Origin: Balneolales bacterium
Lineage (GTDB): Bacteria; Bacteroidota; Rhodothermia; Balneolales; Natronogracilivirgulaceae
Assembly (NCBI GenBank): GCA_007116685.1
Contig: SKIC01000211.1
Coordinates: 1-8,941, forward strand
Length of the DNA stretch: 8,941 nt
Direction of reading: 5' to 3'
The translations under genes and the position numbers were made by a program. The notes beneath the pieces were generated by a model that was not told the origin of the DNA, did no database searches, and saw nothing but the letters and a program-made list of their open reading frames with translations. Below, piece by piece: positions 1 to 6,947 of the stretch (the first letter of the stretch is position 1; the number at the start of each line of letters is the position of its first letter).

Positions 1-41
1 GTTGCTTAAAATGAATTCAGCACAGATACAGATTTATAGCG

Positions 42-55
42 CTACTTGCAAGTAG
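42..55. repeat. Perfect 14-bp palindrome CTACTTGCAAGTAG
   Basis: The sequence CTACTTGCAAGTAG equals its own reverse complement, and it overlaps a second perfect palindrome, TAGCGCTA, at 37-44. Such sites are often operators of dimeric regulators. The gene it might control would lie left of the window, so its role is unknown and chance is possible. Confidence 0.35.
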
Positions 56-64
56 AAATTACTC

Positions 65-98
65 AAAACCCCCATTTTCCCACGTTTAAAATGGGTTT
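65..98 (-). terminator. Probable intrinsic terminator of serS
   Basis: An 8-bp stem, CCCATTTT (71-78) with AAAATGGG (88-95), encloses a 9-nt loop. In the serS direction the stem is followed by GGTTTT. The outer AAA/TTT pairs could extend it past bulged C residues. It lies about 45 bp beyond the serS stop codon. The T tract is short, so the call is moderate; the hairpin could also work weakly in the other direction. Confidence 0.45.
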
Positions 99-143
99 GG
101 GCGTAGAAAAGAGCTTTTAGTCAGAGCAACTATGCCATTTTTC

Positions 144-1412
144 CTACAAGTACTCTCTACCAAAATAAGATTGTAATACCTCAGGAACCTTTACTTCGCC
201 GTTTTCGTGCTGATAAGTTTCCAAAATTGCAGCAACTACTCTTGGAAGCGCCAATCCAGAGCCGTTCAAAGTGTGGAGAATAGAAACATTGCCCTCTTTA
301 TCTCTGTGGCGAATCATCATTCTTCGGGCTTGGAACGATTCAAAGTTAGAACATGAACTAACTTCCAGCCATTGTTCTTGCCCCGGACTCCAAACTTCGA
401 GATCGTATTTTTTAGTTTGAGTAAATCCCATATCGCCGGTACACATCAGCAAAGTTCTGTACGGTAACTTGAGAGCTTCAAGTAGTTCTTCGGCATCTCT
501 TTTCAAACTTTCGAGTTCATCATAAGAATGGTCAGGATGAACAAATTTTACCAATTCCACTTTATCGAATTGATGTAATCTGTTTAAGCCTCGAACGTGT
601 TTTCCGTAAGAACCGGCTTCCCTGCGCCAGCATGGTGTGTGGCAAACCAATCGAATCGGCAATTCATTATCCTGAATAATTTCATCACGGAAATAATTTG
701 TTACTGGTACTTCAGCGGTTGGGATAGCAAAAAACTCATCTCTAGGGATAACGTACATCATATCTTCCTTATCAGGAATTTGCCCTGTACCACGAGCAGA
801 GTCTTCGTTTACAAAAAATGGGGCCTGAATTTCTTTATAATTTTTTTCAACAGCTTTATCTATAAAAAAGCTGATTAGGGCACGCTGTAAACGAGCAACG
901 CCATCCAGATAAAAAGGAAAACCCGCGCCGGCCACTTTAGAACCACGTTTAAAGTCTAGCCAGCCATGTTCTTCAGCAATTTCCCAGTGCGGGAGATGCC
1001 AGGTTTTCTTCATAGGCTCACCCCAAGTGGCGTGGACTTTGTTATCCTCTTCATTACGACCAACCGGAACAGATTCGTGGGCTACATTTGGGATTCGCAG
1101 TAATAAATCATCTCGCTTATTTTTTAAATCTGTAGATGATTCTTCAATATCTTTTATTTTCTCTTTCATCTCTCCGGTTTCCTTGATGATTTGCTGAGCC
1201 TCTTCTTTTTTGCCCTGCGCCATCATGATACCAATTTCCTTAGAGCGGGAATTACTCTCCTGCCGAAGGCTCTCAACTTCAGTAACCTGCTGTCGCCAGT
1301 GGCTGTCTATTTCGAGTACCTGATCTACAATACTGGTGTCGGTCTCACCTTTATTAGCCATAGATGTTTTAACGAGATCGGTATTATTTCGGATAAACTG
1401 GATATCTAACAT
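144..1412 (-). CDS. serS: Seryl-tRNA synthetase
   Basis: This cytoplasmic class II aminoacyl-tRNA synthetase charges tRNA-Ser (and tRNA-Sec where present) with serine using ATP. The 422-residue length is normal. Residues about 25-105 form the charged N-terminal antiparallel coiled coil that grips the long variable arm of tRNA-Ser. The catalytic domain follows: the TAE serine-binding loop at 232-234, motif 2 with CWRREAG at 261-267, and motif 3 with NGSGLALPR at 383-391, ending in the arginine that contacts ATP. The ATG start gives the usual MLDIQFIRNN opening. No Shine-Dalgarno sequence precedes it. The gene is divergent from an Lrp-type regulator and appears to be transcribed alone. Identification is secure from motifs and length. 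Confidence 0.98.
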   Translation of the reverse strand: MLDIQFIRNNTDLVKTSMANKGETDTSIVDQVLEIDSHWRQQVTEVESLRQESNSRSKEIGIMMAQGKKEEAQQIIKETGEMKEKIKDIEESSTDLKNKRDDLLLRIPNVAHESVPVGRNEEDNKVHATWGEPMKKTWHLPHWEIAEEHGWLDFKRGSKVAGAGFPFYLDGVARLQRALISFFIDKAVEKNYKEIQAPFFVNEDSARGTGQIPDKEDMMYVIPRDEFFAIPTAEVPVTNYFRDEIIQDNELPIRLVCHTPCWRREAGSYGKHVRGLNRLHQFDKVELVKFVHPDHSYDELESLKRDAEELLEALKLPYRTLLMCTGDMGFTQTKKYDLEVWSPGQEQWLEVSSCSNFESFQARRMMIRHRDKEGNVSILHTLNGSGLALPRVVAAILETYQHENGEVKVPEVLQSYFGREYL

Positions 1413-1451
1413 GGAGAAAATGTTTTTTTAAGTAACTAAATAATTTCGGTG

Positions 1452-1459
1452 CAAAGATA
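1452..1459 (-). promoter_or_regulatory. serS promoter, -7 box TATCTTTG
   Basis: On the minus strand TATCTTTG is an exact match to the Bacteroidota TAnnTTTG box and sits 40 bp upstream of the serS ATG. No clear TTG is found 19-21 bp further upstream, so the -33 element is weak. The predicted transcript would start near 1446 with a leader of about 33 nt. Confidence 0.5.
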
Positions 1460-1542
1460 AGGCTCTTTACAGGCTTATTGCTATAACTTTTCAGACTTCT
1501 CCTCAGAATGAGATTAAATCTATTCAGACCAATATTTATTGA

Positions 1543-1565
1543 AATGTAATGGCTTTCATGTCATT
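1543..1565. repeat. Imperfect 9-5-9 inverted repeat upstream of the Lrp promoter
   Basis: AATGTAATG (1543-1551) and CATGTCATT (1557-1565) pair at 7 of 9 positions around a 5-bp centre. It ends on the first bases of the -35 element of the regulator gene. With the inner 1570-1584 repeat it would give two sites about two helical turns apart, as expected for cooperative Lrp-family binding. This reading is inference. Confidence 0.35.
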
Positions 1566-1592
1566 GTAGCCTAAATTATTTAGGTGTATATT
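1564..1592 (+). promoter_or_regulatory. Promoter of the Lrp-type regulator operon
   Basis: TTGTAG (1564-1569) and TATATT (1587-1592) are separated by 17 bp. The same bases read as ATTG-N20-TATATTAT in the Bacteroidota scheme. Transcription would begin near 1599, about 26 nt before the ATG at 1625. No other candidate in the gap fits as well. It probably drives the regulator and the two envelope genes behind it. Confidence 0.5.
1570..1584. promoter_or_regulatory. Candidate autoregulatory operator, CCTAAA-TTA-TTTAGG
   Basis: This perfect 6-3-6 inverted repeat lies wholly inside the spacer between the -35 and -10 elements of the downstream Lrp/AsnC-type gene. A bound dimer would block RNA polymerase. 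Lrp-family proteins commonly bind dyads of about 15 bp with an AT-rich centre and often repress their own gene. The symmetry and position are seen; the binding partner is inferred. Confidence 0.5.
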
Positions 1593-1624
1593 ATTAAACA
1601 CAACCAATTACTAAATCTTGCGAG

Positions 1625-2089
1625 ATGGGACACCCACTGGACAATATTGATATTACAATACTTAAGCACTTACAAAAAGACGGCAGAGCTCAGAGAAATC
1701 ACTTGGCTGAAGAAGTAGGTTTATCCGTGCCCTCAGTATCTGAACGAATGAGAAAACTTGAAGAGCGCGAATTAATTCAGGGGTATCATGCTGTATTAAA
1801 TGCCAAGCCATTCGGTTTTGATATCACTGCTTATATTTTTGTGGAGGTAGATAATTCCAACTTCTACTCTCCTTTTGTAGAGCAGGCCAGTGAACAACCT
1901 GAGGTTCAGGAATGTCATTCTATTACCGGAGACGGATCTCATATTTTGAAGATTAGAACCAAAAACACATCTAGTCTTGAACAACTTCTGTCCCGCATTC
2001 AATCTTGGGAAGGTGTTAAAAAGACGCGCTCCAATATCGTTTTAAGTAGCTTTAAAGAAACAAGAGAATTGCCTCTCGATAACGAATAA
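1625..2089 (+). CDS. Lrp/AsnC family transcriptional regulator
   Basis: The 154-residue product has the standard two-part Lrp/AsnC layout. An N-terminal winged helix-turn-helix covers about residues 5-50, with LAEEVGLSVPSVSERMRKLE at about 27-46 as the recognition region. After a short hinge comes a C-terminal RAM ligand-binding domain (about 66-145), in which the TGDGSHILKI stretch near 101-110 corresponds to the family's G-D loop where amino acids usually bind. These proteins form dimers and octamers and sense amino acids or other small molecules; the ligand here cannot be read from sequence. The gene starts an apparent operon with a membrane protein (4-bp gap) and an outer-membrane barrel protein, so it may control them. 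A perfect dyad in its own promoter suggests autoregulation. The divergent neighbour serS may simply be adjacent. Confidence 0.93.
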   Translation: MGHPLDNIDITILKHLQKDGRAQRNHLAEEVGLSVPSVSERMRKLEERELIQGYHAVLNAKPFGFDITAYIFVEVDNSNFYSPFVEQASEQPEVQECHSITGDGSHILKIRTKNTSSLEQLLSRIQSWEGVKKTRSNIVLSSFKETRELPLDNE

Positions 2090-2093
2090 TACG

Positions 2094-3584
2094 TTGTTAC
2101 AACACAGATTTAGTTTAGTTGTTTTTCTCTGGACATGTGCGCTAATTCTTGCGGGCTCTATCCAAAAAGCAGATGCTTCGTTTACCTTTGGCGCATTTTA
2201 TGAAGCATCATCCGACACAGCTGAGCTACGCTCTGATCTTAACTTATTTCAATCATCGGGTATTTCCAGGCTCATCATTACGAATGAGATAAATTATAAT
2301 CAGGCTGAGGTTTTATCTGATTTCGAATTTGATATCAGTATTTTTTCAGGTTTCGAATTCAAAACGCTCAATGGCTTAAAGGAACATTCTCTTCCTGAAA
2401 TCCTAGCGAACAGATTATCGCCATTTATTGATGCCGAGGTTGATGTACAGAATATTCTGGGATCAACATATTCTGTATTACACAACGCTGCTACAGTTAA
2501 TTGGTTTACTGAACAGCAGCAAGTATTGGCCGGCACTCCGTTTTTTCATCTCCATAGTATGCGATATGTCGGTGAATTTGCACTTGCGGAGAGCCTTCAA
2601 CTCTTGCTTTCCGTCCGCTCTTACGAGGATTATAATCGTTCTTTGCTACCTCTCGCCGATTTGGGTATCGCTTATTTTCCTGATTCGGATTCCTTACACA
2701 TACGAGATTTTCAAAACATACTGACCGAATCACGAATTCAAGGATATTTCCCTGTTTACTTTGATGCCAATCAAGCACTGGATTTTCAAAACGTACATTT
2801 GGATTTCTTTGAGGTGTTGAAGGCATTCCACGAAGACTCAGCAACTGTTTTCCCAAATCCCGCTATGGCTGATGCTCCTAAAATGCTTCAAAGTCTTCTG
2901 GCTGGCTTATTCATCATTCTTTGGGCATCCTATGGTTTACATGCTTTATTGAATCCTGCTTATTTAGGTGGATTCCTCAGATATATCTACACCCACAACT
3001 TTTTTGTTGCCGATATCATTGAAAGACGAATTCGATACGGTGCAACGAATTACTTCATACTTATTCAGTCATCATTAATGGGAGGAATCCTGGCATTTTT
3101 ATTTTATAAATTGCGTCTATCGCCTGAAGGAATGCTCGCTCTGTCTTATCATTTTGGCTTAGAACAGGCAATCTCCGGTTTTACCGTTTTCTTCGTTTCT
3201 TTTGTATTTATTACCATCATAAATCTCATCTTCATTGCCTGGCTTTATTTTTCCCATCCGGAAATTAAATTTTTTAATCAATCTGCAGTCTTACACTTGT
3301 GGCCACAACATTTGCTCGTTTTACTGACGAGTTTTGCACTTCTGGTAGTGTTACGTGAGGGGAGTTACTTCTGGATTGATGTATCAACAGCTCTATTTTT
3401 AGGAATGATTTGCATTTCATTTCTGTACGCAGCCAGCGATGCACTGCGCTTTATCCCAAGTACTCAAAGTAGTTTCCTTATCTACATTTTCGGTGGTTTT
3501 GTATTGGTATTCAGTTTGTTTTTAGGATGGTTTTTCTCTTTTTCGGAATGGTGGCAAATATTTCAATTAATACGCGCTTTATAA
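2094..3584 (+). CDS. Unrecognised inner-membrane protein with N-terminal extracytoplasmic domain
   Basis: I do not recognise this 496-residue protein. It opens with a convincing signal peptide (residues 1-28, hydrophobic core about 8-21, likely cleavage after ADA). A soluble region of about 230 residues follows; its alternating strand/helix pattern (LIITN, ISIFSGFEF, IAYFP and YFPVYF segments) is faintly like a TIM barrel, but this is weak inference. Six membrane segments lie near 264-286, 320-340, 358-387, 403-421, 428-447 and 460-482. The membrane half is somewhat reminiscent of the Bacteroidota DUF4271 family, which I could not confirm. The start is TTG: no ATG or GTG lies upstream in frame before the TAA at 2043, the first ATG comes at about residue 156, and the signal peptide begins right at the TTG. 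It sits 4 bp after the regulator and 13 bp before the barrel gene, so co-transcription is likely. Confidence 0.72.
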   Translation: MLQHRFSLVVFLWTCALILAGSIQKADASFTFGAFYEASSDTAELRSDLNLFQSSGISRLIITNEINYNQAEVLSDFEFDISIFSGFEFKTLNGLKEHSLPEILANRLSPFIDAEVDVQNILGSTYSVLHNAATVNWFTEQQQVLAGTPFFHLHSMRYVGEFALAESLQLLLSVRSYEDYNRSLLPLADLGIAYFPDSDSLHIRDFQNILTESRIQGYFPVYFDANQALDFQNVHLDFFEVLKAFHEDSATVFPNPAMADAPKMLQSLLAGLFIILWASYGLHALLNPAYLGGFLRYIYTHNFFVADIIERRIRYGATNYFILIQSSLMGGILAFLFYKLRLSPEGMLALSYHFGLEQAISGFTVFFVSFVFITIINLIFIAWLYFSHPEIKFFNQSAVLHLWPQHLLVLLTSFALLVVLREGSYFWIDVSTALFLGMICISFLYAASDALRFIPSTQSSFLIYIFGGFVLVFSLFLGWFFSFSEWWQIFQLIRAL

Positions 3585-3597
3585 AACTACTTTAGTG

Positions 3598-4749
3598 ATG
3601 CTATTGAGAACTTTTTTTCTCCTTTTGTTAATTACCACATTAAACTTATCAACTAATACTCTTGCTCAGTCGATTGATAAGAATGCTGAGTTTTTTGGCG
3701 CCTTCCGTACAGTATATAGCTACGTCAATACGCAAGACAGAGCAGGTATAAGCACAGATGAGCATACGTTAAATGCACGTATCCATTTAGGGATTAATTA
3801 TTCCATAAATCCTGACTTAAAATTTGGTCTGCGCCTGGCCGGACGCTTTTCTACCAATCAGGATGATTTCCGTTTTGTGCTTGATGACCATACCGGAGGC
3901 GGGGGGGCTTATCCGGCCGGAGTAACTACCTTTGATTCCTTTTACCTTCAATGGCAAGCCAGTAAAAGCCTCAGAATAACAGGCGGACGCTTTCAAGCGC
4001 GATTTCCATTAGCTGGTTTTATTCCGAAAGCAATGGACAGATATTATGCGGCGAACTTATCCATCTCACATACAGACGGACTTTGGTTTCAATGGGATAT
4101 TCATACAGATTGGAGAACCCATTTAATTATTAGTCATAATGGGAAAAATGGTAGCACCCATGCGGCACGCTCGCCATTGGATTTCAGTAGTAATGCCGCT
4201 CGAATTTCCTATTTGGCACAGTTAGAGCACAGAGAAACAAATAAACGCTGGGTGCAGAGAGAACTCAGTATTTCCTTTAATCCAGATACTTTTATCCGGG
4301 ATGATGATAAACGCGGCTTACTTACTATCAGTAGCCGGGCTATGATGCGTTTGCCTTATTCTTTGCCATCCGGCGAGCTATGGGCCGGTGGTGAGTTTGC
4401 CATATCTCCTGAGGCTCCGCGACCGATAGATGCAGGAATAAACGTTGATGAAGACCGTACTCTTTTTGGGAAAGCCCCGATTGCCTGGCAAGTCTCAGCT
4501 TATGCAAATAACTTTGTAGAAAATCACAGACTTGGTATTCTGTATGGACAAACAGAACCACATTGGCTGGTTTCATCTAGTTTCCGGCCAAATAATACGA
4601 TGGCTGAAATTCGTTACAGATACACGTATTCGTCTCGTTTGAGTTTTGATGTGCGATACCGCCTACGAACTGATTTGTTTACTCCTTCAAACGCTATGAT
4701 GGCACAAGAAGACAGAGATTTTTACGCACGATTTACGTATCGATTTTAG
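3598..4749 (+). CDS. Putative outer-membrane beta-barrel (porin-like) protein
   Basis: The 383-residue product has a signal peptide (about 1-23, ending in TLAQS) and a body of alternating amphipathic strands rich in aromatic residues, for example KFGLRLAGRF, SFYLQWQAS, LRITGGRFQARF and SFDVRYRLRTDLF. It ends in FYARFTYRF, the C-terminal Phe beta-signal recognised by the BAM machinery. It therefore probably sits in the outer membrane as a 16-18 strand porin-like barrel; the substrate is unknown. A GTG at 3595 directly precedes the ATG chosen here and adds one residue. It is the last gene of the regulator/membrane-protein/barrel cluster and converges on rpoN with only 3 bp between stop codons. 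A run of seven G at 3901-3907 encodes part of a four-glycine loop near residues 100-103. The class is fairly sure, the function open. Confidence 0.75.
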   Translation: MLLRTFFLLLLITTLNLSTNTLAQSIDKNAEFFGAFRTVYSYVNTQDRAGISTDEHTLNARIHLGINYSINPDLKFGLRLAGRFSTNQDDFRFVLDDHTGGGGAYPAGVTTFDSFYLQWQASKSLRITGGRFQARFPLAGFIPKAMDRYYAANLSISHTDGLWFQWDIHTDWRTHLIISHNGKNGSTHAARSPLDFSSNAARISYLAQLEHRETNKRWVQRELSISFNPDTFIRDDDKRGLLTISSRAMMRLPYSLPSGELWAGGEFAISPEAPRPIDAGINVDEDRTLFGKAPIAWQVSAYANNFVENHRLGILYGQTEPHWLVSSSFRPNNTMAEIRYRYTYSSRLSFDVRYRLRTDLFTPSNAMMAQEDRDFYARFTYRF

Positions 4750-4752
4750 AAA

Positions 4753-6261
4753 TCACAGCAGGCTTTTACGCAAGCGAGCTACGGGAATACCAAGTTGTTC
4801 ACGGTATTTACTGATGGTACGACGGGCAATCAGGTAGCCTTTTTCCTTCAACGCATCAGCCAGGGCAGAATCACTGAGTGGTTTCTTTTTGTCTTCGTTT
4901 TCAACCAGAGTTTGGAGGATATTTTTAACCTCTCTGTTCGAAACTTCCTCTCCATCCTCTGTTTCCAAACCCTCATTGAAAAAATACTTCAGTTCGTAAG
5001 TACCAAAAGCCGTTTGAACGTATTTGCCGTTTACCACTCTGGAAATAGTTGAAATATCCATATTGATACGCTCAGCCACATCTTTCAGAATCATGGGCTT
5101 TAGTCCTTCTCCAAACTTAAAAAAGTCTTCCTGAAGTGCCACGATGGTTTGCATCACAGACATCAAAGTATTCTGCCGCTGCATGATAGAATCAATAAAC
5201 CACTTTGCAGATTCTATCTTATTCTTGATGAAGGTCTTGGTTTCATTAATATCTTTAGAGCTGTTATTCTTTTTACGGCTCAAATCATCCCACATCTGCC
5301 GGTATTTTGGGGATATTTTCAAACTCGGAGCATTTCTGCTGTTTAAGTTGATGATAAATTCGCCATCAGCGTCGTCATCTTCTGATTTTGGTTCAAAAAT
5401 TACTTCAAAATCAGGAATCACATAATTGTGGCTATCCGGCGAAGATTCCGTAAATCCCGGTTTAGGATCCAGAAGTTGGATACATTCGTAGGCATCACGG
5501 AGGCTATCTTCATCAATATTGAGCTTTTTGGTTAATTTGTCGAAATGCTTTTTTTCGAATAAATCCCAATGCTCCGAAAGCATCGTAAATGCTGTATTTC
5601 TGCCCGGAGTTTCCTCATCCATAATTTCCAACTGGATAAGCAGGCACTCTCGTAAATCCCGAGCAGCTATTCCCGGTGGATCTAATCGCTGTATCTGACG
5701 GAGTACGTGTTCTGCTTCTTCTTCCATAATCAGCACGCCATCGTTAAAAGCAATACTATCTATAATGGCATTTAAATCGCGGCGGAAATATCCATCAGAG
5801 TCTAAAGAACCAAGAATTTGATCGGCTACTAGTTGTTCTCTGTCGTTAAAAGCCAATAAGCCAACTTGCTTTTCCAACTCTTCCAATAGCGACTCATGAT
5901 AGGGTTTTGGTAAATCACGCCATTCTTCCTCTTCCGGATTGTAGCGACTGTTCGGCATTCCTTCCAATTCATCATCCGCCAGAAATGATTCCCAATCAAT
6001 TTCTTCGTGCTCATCAACGGCTTCAGTCTCTTCTGATTCCGTTGCATTATCCTGATCACTTTCCTCAGAATTTACATCATGCAGGTCATCAGAATCAGAT
6101 TCCCCATCTTCCAAAACCGGATTGAGTTCCATTTCTTCCTTAATGCGCTGTTCCAAGGCAAGCGTAGGAAGCTGCAGCAATTTGATGTACTGAATTTGCT
6201 GCGGAGACAGCCTCTGCTGTAAAGATTGCTTAAGGTTTAATCTTTGCCCGGGACCAATCAT
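4753..6261 (-). CDS. rpoN: RNA polymerase sigma-54 factor
   Basis: RpoN directs core RNA polymerase to -24/-12 promoters and needs an AAA+ enhancer-binding activator to open DNA. All parts are present in 502 residues: the Gln/Leu-rich region I (1-50, with LKQSLQQRLSPQQIQYIKLLQ) that contacts activators; a highly acidic region II (about 51-115); the core-binding domain (about 116-300); the helix-turn-helix near 391-425 (INMDISTISRVVNGKYVQT); and the RpoN box ARRTISKYRE at 479-488, differing from the usual ARRTVAKYRE only by V to I and A to S. The start codon lies in an ATGA overlap with the upstream DUF3109 gene, so the two are co-transcribed and probably translationally coupled. No activator gene is in the window. 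Confidence 0.98.
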   Translation of the reverse strand: MIGPGQRLNLKQSLQQRLSPQQIQYIKLLQLPTLALEQRIKEEMELNPVLEDGESDSDDLHDVNSEESDQDNATESEETEAVDEHEEIDWESFLADDELEGMPNSRYNPEEEEWRDLPKPYHESLLEELEKQVGLLAFNDREQLVADQILGSLDSDGYFRRDLNAIIDSIAFNDGVLIMEEEAEHVLRQIQRLDPPGIAARDLRECLLIQLEIMDEETPGRNTAFTMLSEHWDLFEKKHFDKLTKKLNIDEDSLRDAYECIQLLDPKPGFTESSPDSHNYVIPDFEVIFEPKSEDDDADGEFIINLNSRNAPSLKISPKYRQMWDDLSRKKNNSSKDINETKTFIKNKIESAKWFIDSIMQRQNTLMSVMQTIVALQEDFFKFGEGLKPMILKDVAERINMDISTISRVVNGKYVQTAFGTYELKYFFNEGLETEDGEEVSNREVKNILQTLVENEDKKKPLSDSALADALKEKGYLIARRTISKYREQLGIPVARLRKSLL

Positions 6262-6845
6262 GAAACTCCGATTCCTTCTTTTCTAATATGTTTGCAGGCG
6301 GCATCGAACTCTTCGTACCAATCTGCTCCATACTTCCTAATTAAAGCATCCTTGAGGAAATCAGAAAGAAAAATTCCATCTTTTTTACCGGTCTCACATC
6401 CCGGACTACAAATGGACGGTATGTATTCAAAGTTAATCAAATCCATACCTGCTACATTTTTGATTCGCAAAGGGAAAAGGTGACAACTAATGGGCTTTGG
6501 CCAATCAAATTCACCACGAAAATTAGCTTCCTGAATAGCGCAAATTGCTTCTCCGGCTGGAGTATATTTCACAAATACGCATTCAGCATTATCCGTGCAT
6601 TTTAATTCCAGACCAAATTTCCCATTAACTACGGGGCGGTCGTCAACTACAACTTCTCTGGCGCGTTCTCTAAGCGATGGCGCGAGTTTTCTCCATGCTT
6701 TATTAATTACGGGGACTTCGTTTCTTTCCACTGGAGCGCCGGCACTGCCAACCACACAACACGCACCCTTACATAGTTGAATATTACAGGCAAATTTGAC
6801 GTGGGCTACATCATAAGCAATAAGTGCGTTTTTTACCTGAAACAT
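6258..6845 (-). CDS. DUF3109 family cysteine-rich protein
   Basis: This 195-residue cytoplasmic protein matches the DUF3109 family, a group of uncharacterised, probably metal-binding proteins. Eleven cysteines are visible: C20-x4-C25-x3-C29-C30 near the N-terminus, then C83, C89, C102, C121 (in PISCHLFPLR), C146 and C150 (CSPGC), and C184. This recalls the zinc/iron-chelating YkgJ/UPF0153 proteins, which also combine a CC cluster with a C-H/x-FP motif; that relation is my inference. There is no signal peptide or membrane segment. The gene follows xseA after 102 bp, has its own candidate promoter at 6883-6914, and overlaps rpoN by 4 bp (ATGA). The family is fairly sure; its biochemical role is unknown. 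Confidence 0.85.
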   Translation of the reverse strand: MFQVKNALIAYDVAHVKFACNIQLCKGACCVVGSAGAPVERNEVPVINKAWRKLAPSLRERAREVVVDDRPVVNGKFGLELKCTDNAECVFVKYTPAGEAICAIQEANFRGEFDWPKPISCHLFPLRIKNVAGMDLINFEYIPSICSPGCETGKKDGIFLSDFLKDALIRKYGADWYEEFDAACKHIRKEGIGVS

Positions 6846-6882
6846 GAATGGCTGTAGGATTGGGTTGAATTGAAATTTTCCC

Positions 6883-6914
6883 TAAAAATATTGCAGGCCG
6901 GCTCTTATTACAAA
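6883..6914 (-). promoter_or_regulatory. Promoter of the DUF3109-rpoN pair
   Basis: On the minus strand TTTG (6911-6914) is followed after exactly 20 bp by TATTTTTA (6883-6890), close to the Bacteroidota TTTG-N19/20-TAnnTTTG pattern. Transcription would start near 6877, giving a leader of about 31 nt. It would let rpoN be expressed independently of xseA. Confidence 0.5.
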
Positions 6915-6946
6915 CTTGAATTGAATGATAATTTATGAGAAGCCGG
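6898..6946 (-). terminator. Possible weak terminator after xseA
   Basis: CCGGCT and AGCCGG (6898-6903 and 6941-6946) pair at the base of a long stem that continues imperfectly (bulged T, then CT-AT pairs) around a large AT-rich loop just past the xseA stop. A TATTTTTA run follows about 8 nt later on the minus strand. That gap is larger than usual and the run doubles as the DUF3109 promoter box, so termination is uncertain. Confidence 0.3.
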
Positions 6947-6947
6947 G

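Larger units (their letters stand above)
1..143. other. Left flank, no supportable gene
   Basis: This stretch lies downstream of serS and reaches the window edge. I find no convincing coding sequence. One plus-strand frame stays open from the edge to a TAG at 53-55 (about 17 codons), too short to identify. It holds the probable serS terminator and a perfect 14-bp palindrome, listed separately. Confidence 0.5.

Noticed and set aside
597..878. Plus-strand open frame of 93 codons opposite serS
   Set aside because: It is the antisense of a highly conserved gene, with no signal or domain. The same applies to the other long frames opposite serS, rpoN (5144-5425) and xseA (7333-7629), and to 2506-2856 opposite the membrane protein.
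3595..3597. GTG immediately before the barrel ATG as the true start
   Set aside because: It adds only one residue; ATG at 3598 is the more probable initiator. The difference does not affect the call.
4214..4229. TGGCAC...GC with the GG-N10-GC spacing of a sigma-54 promoter
   Set aside because: It lies inside the barrel coding sequence, lacks the TTGC form of the -12 box, and no gene begins downstream on that strand.
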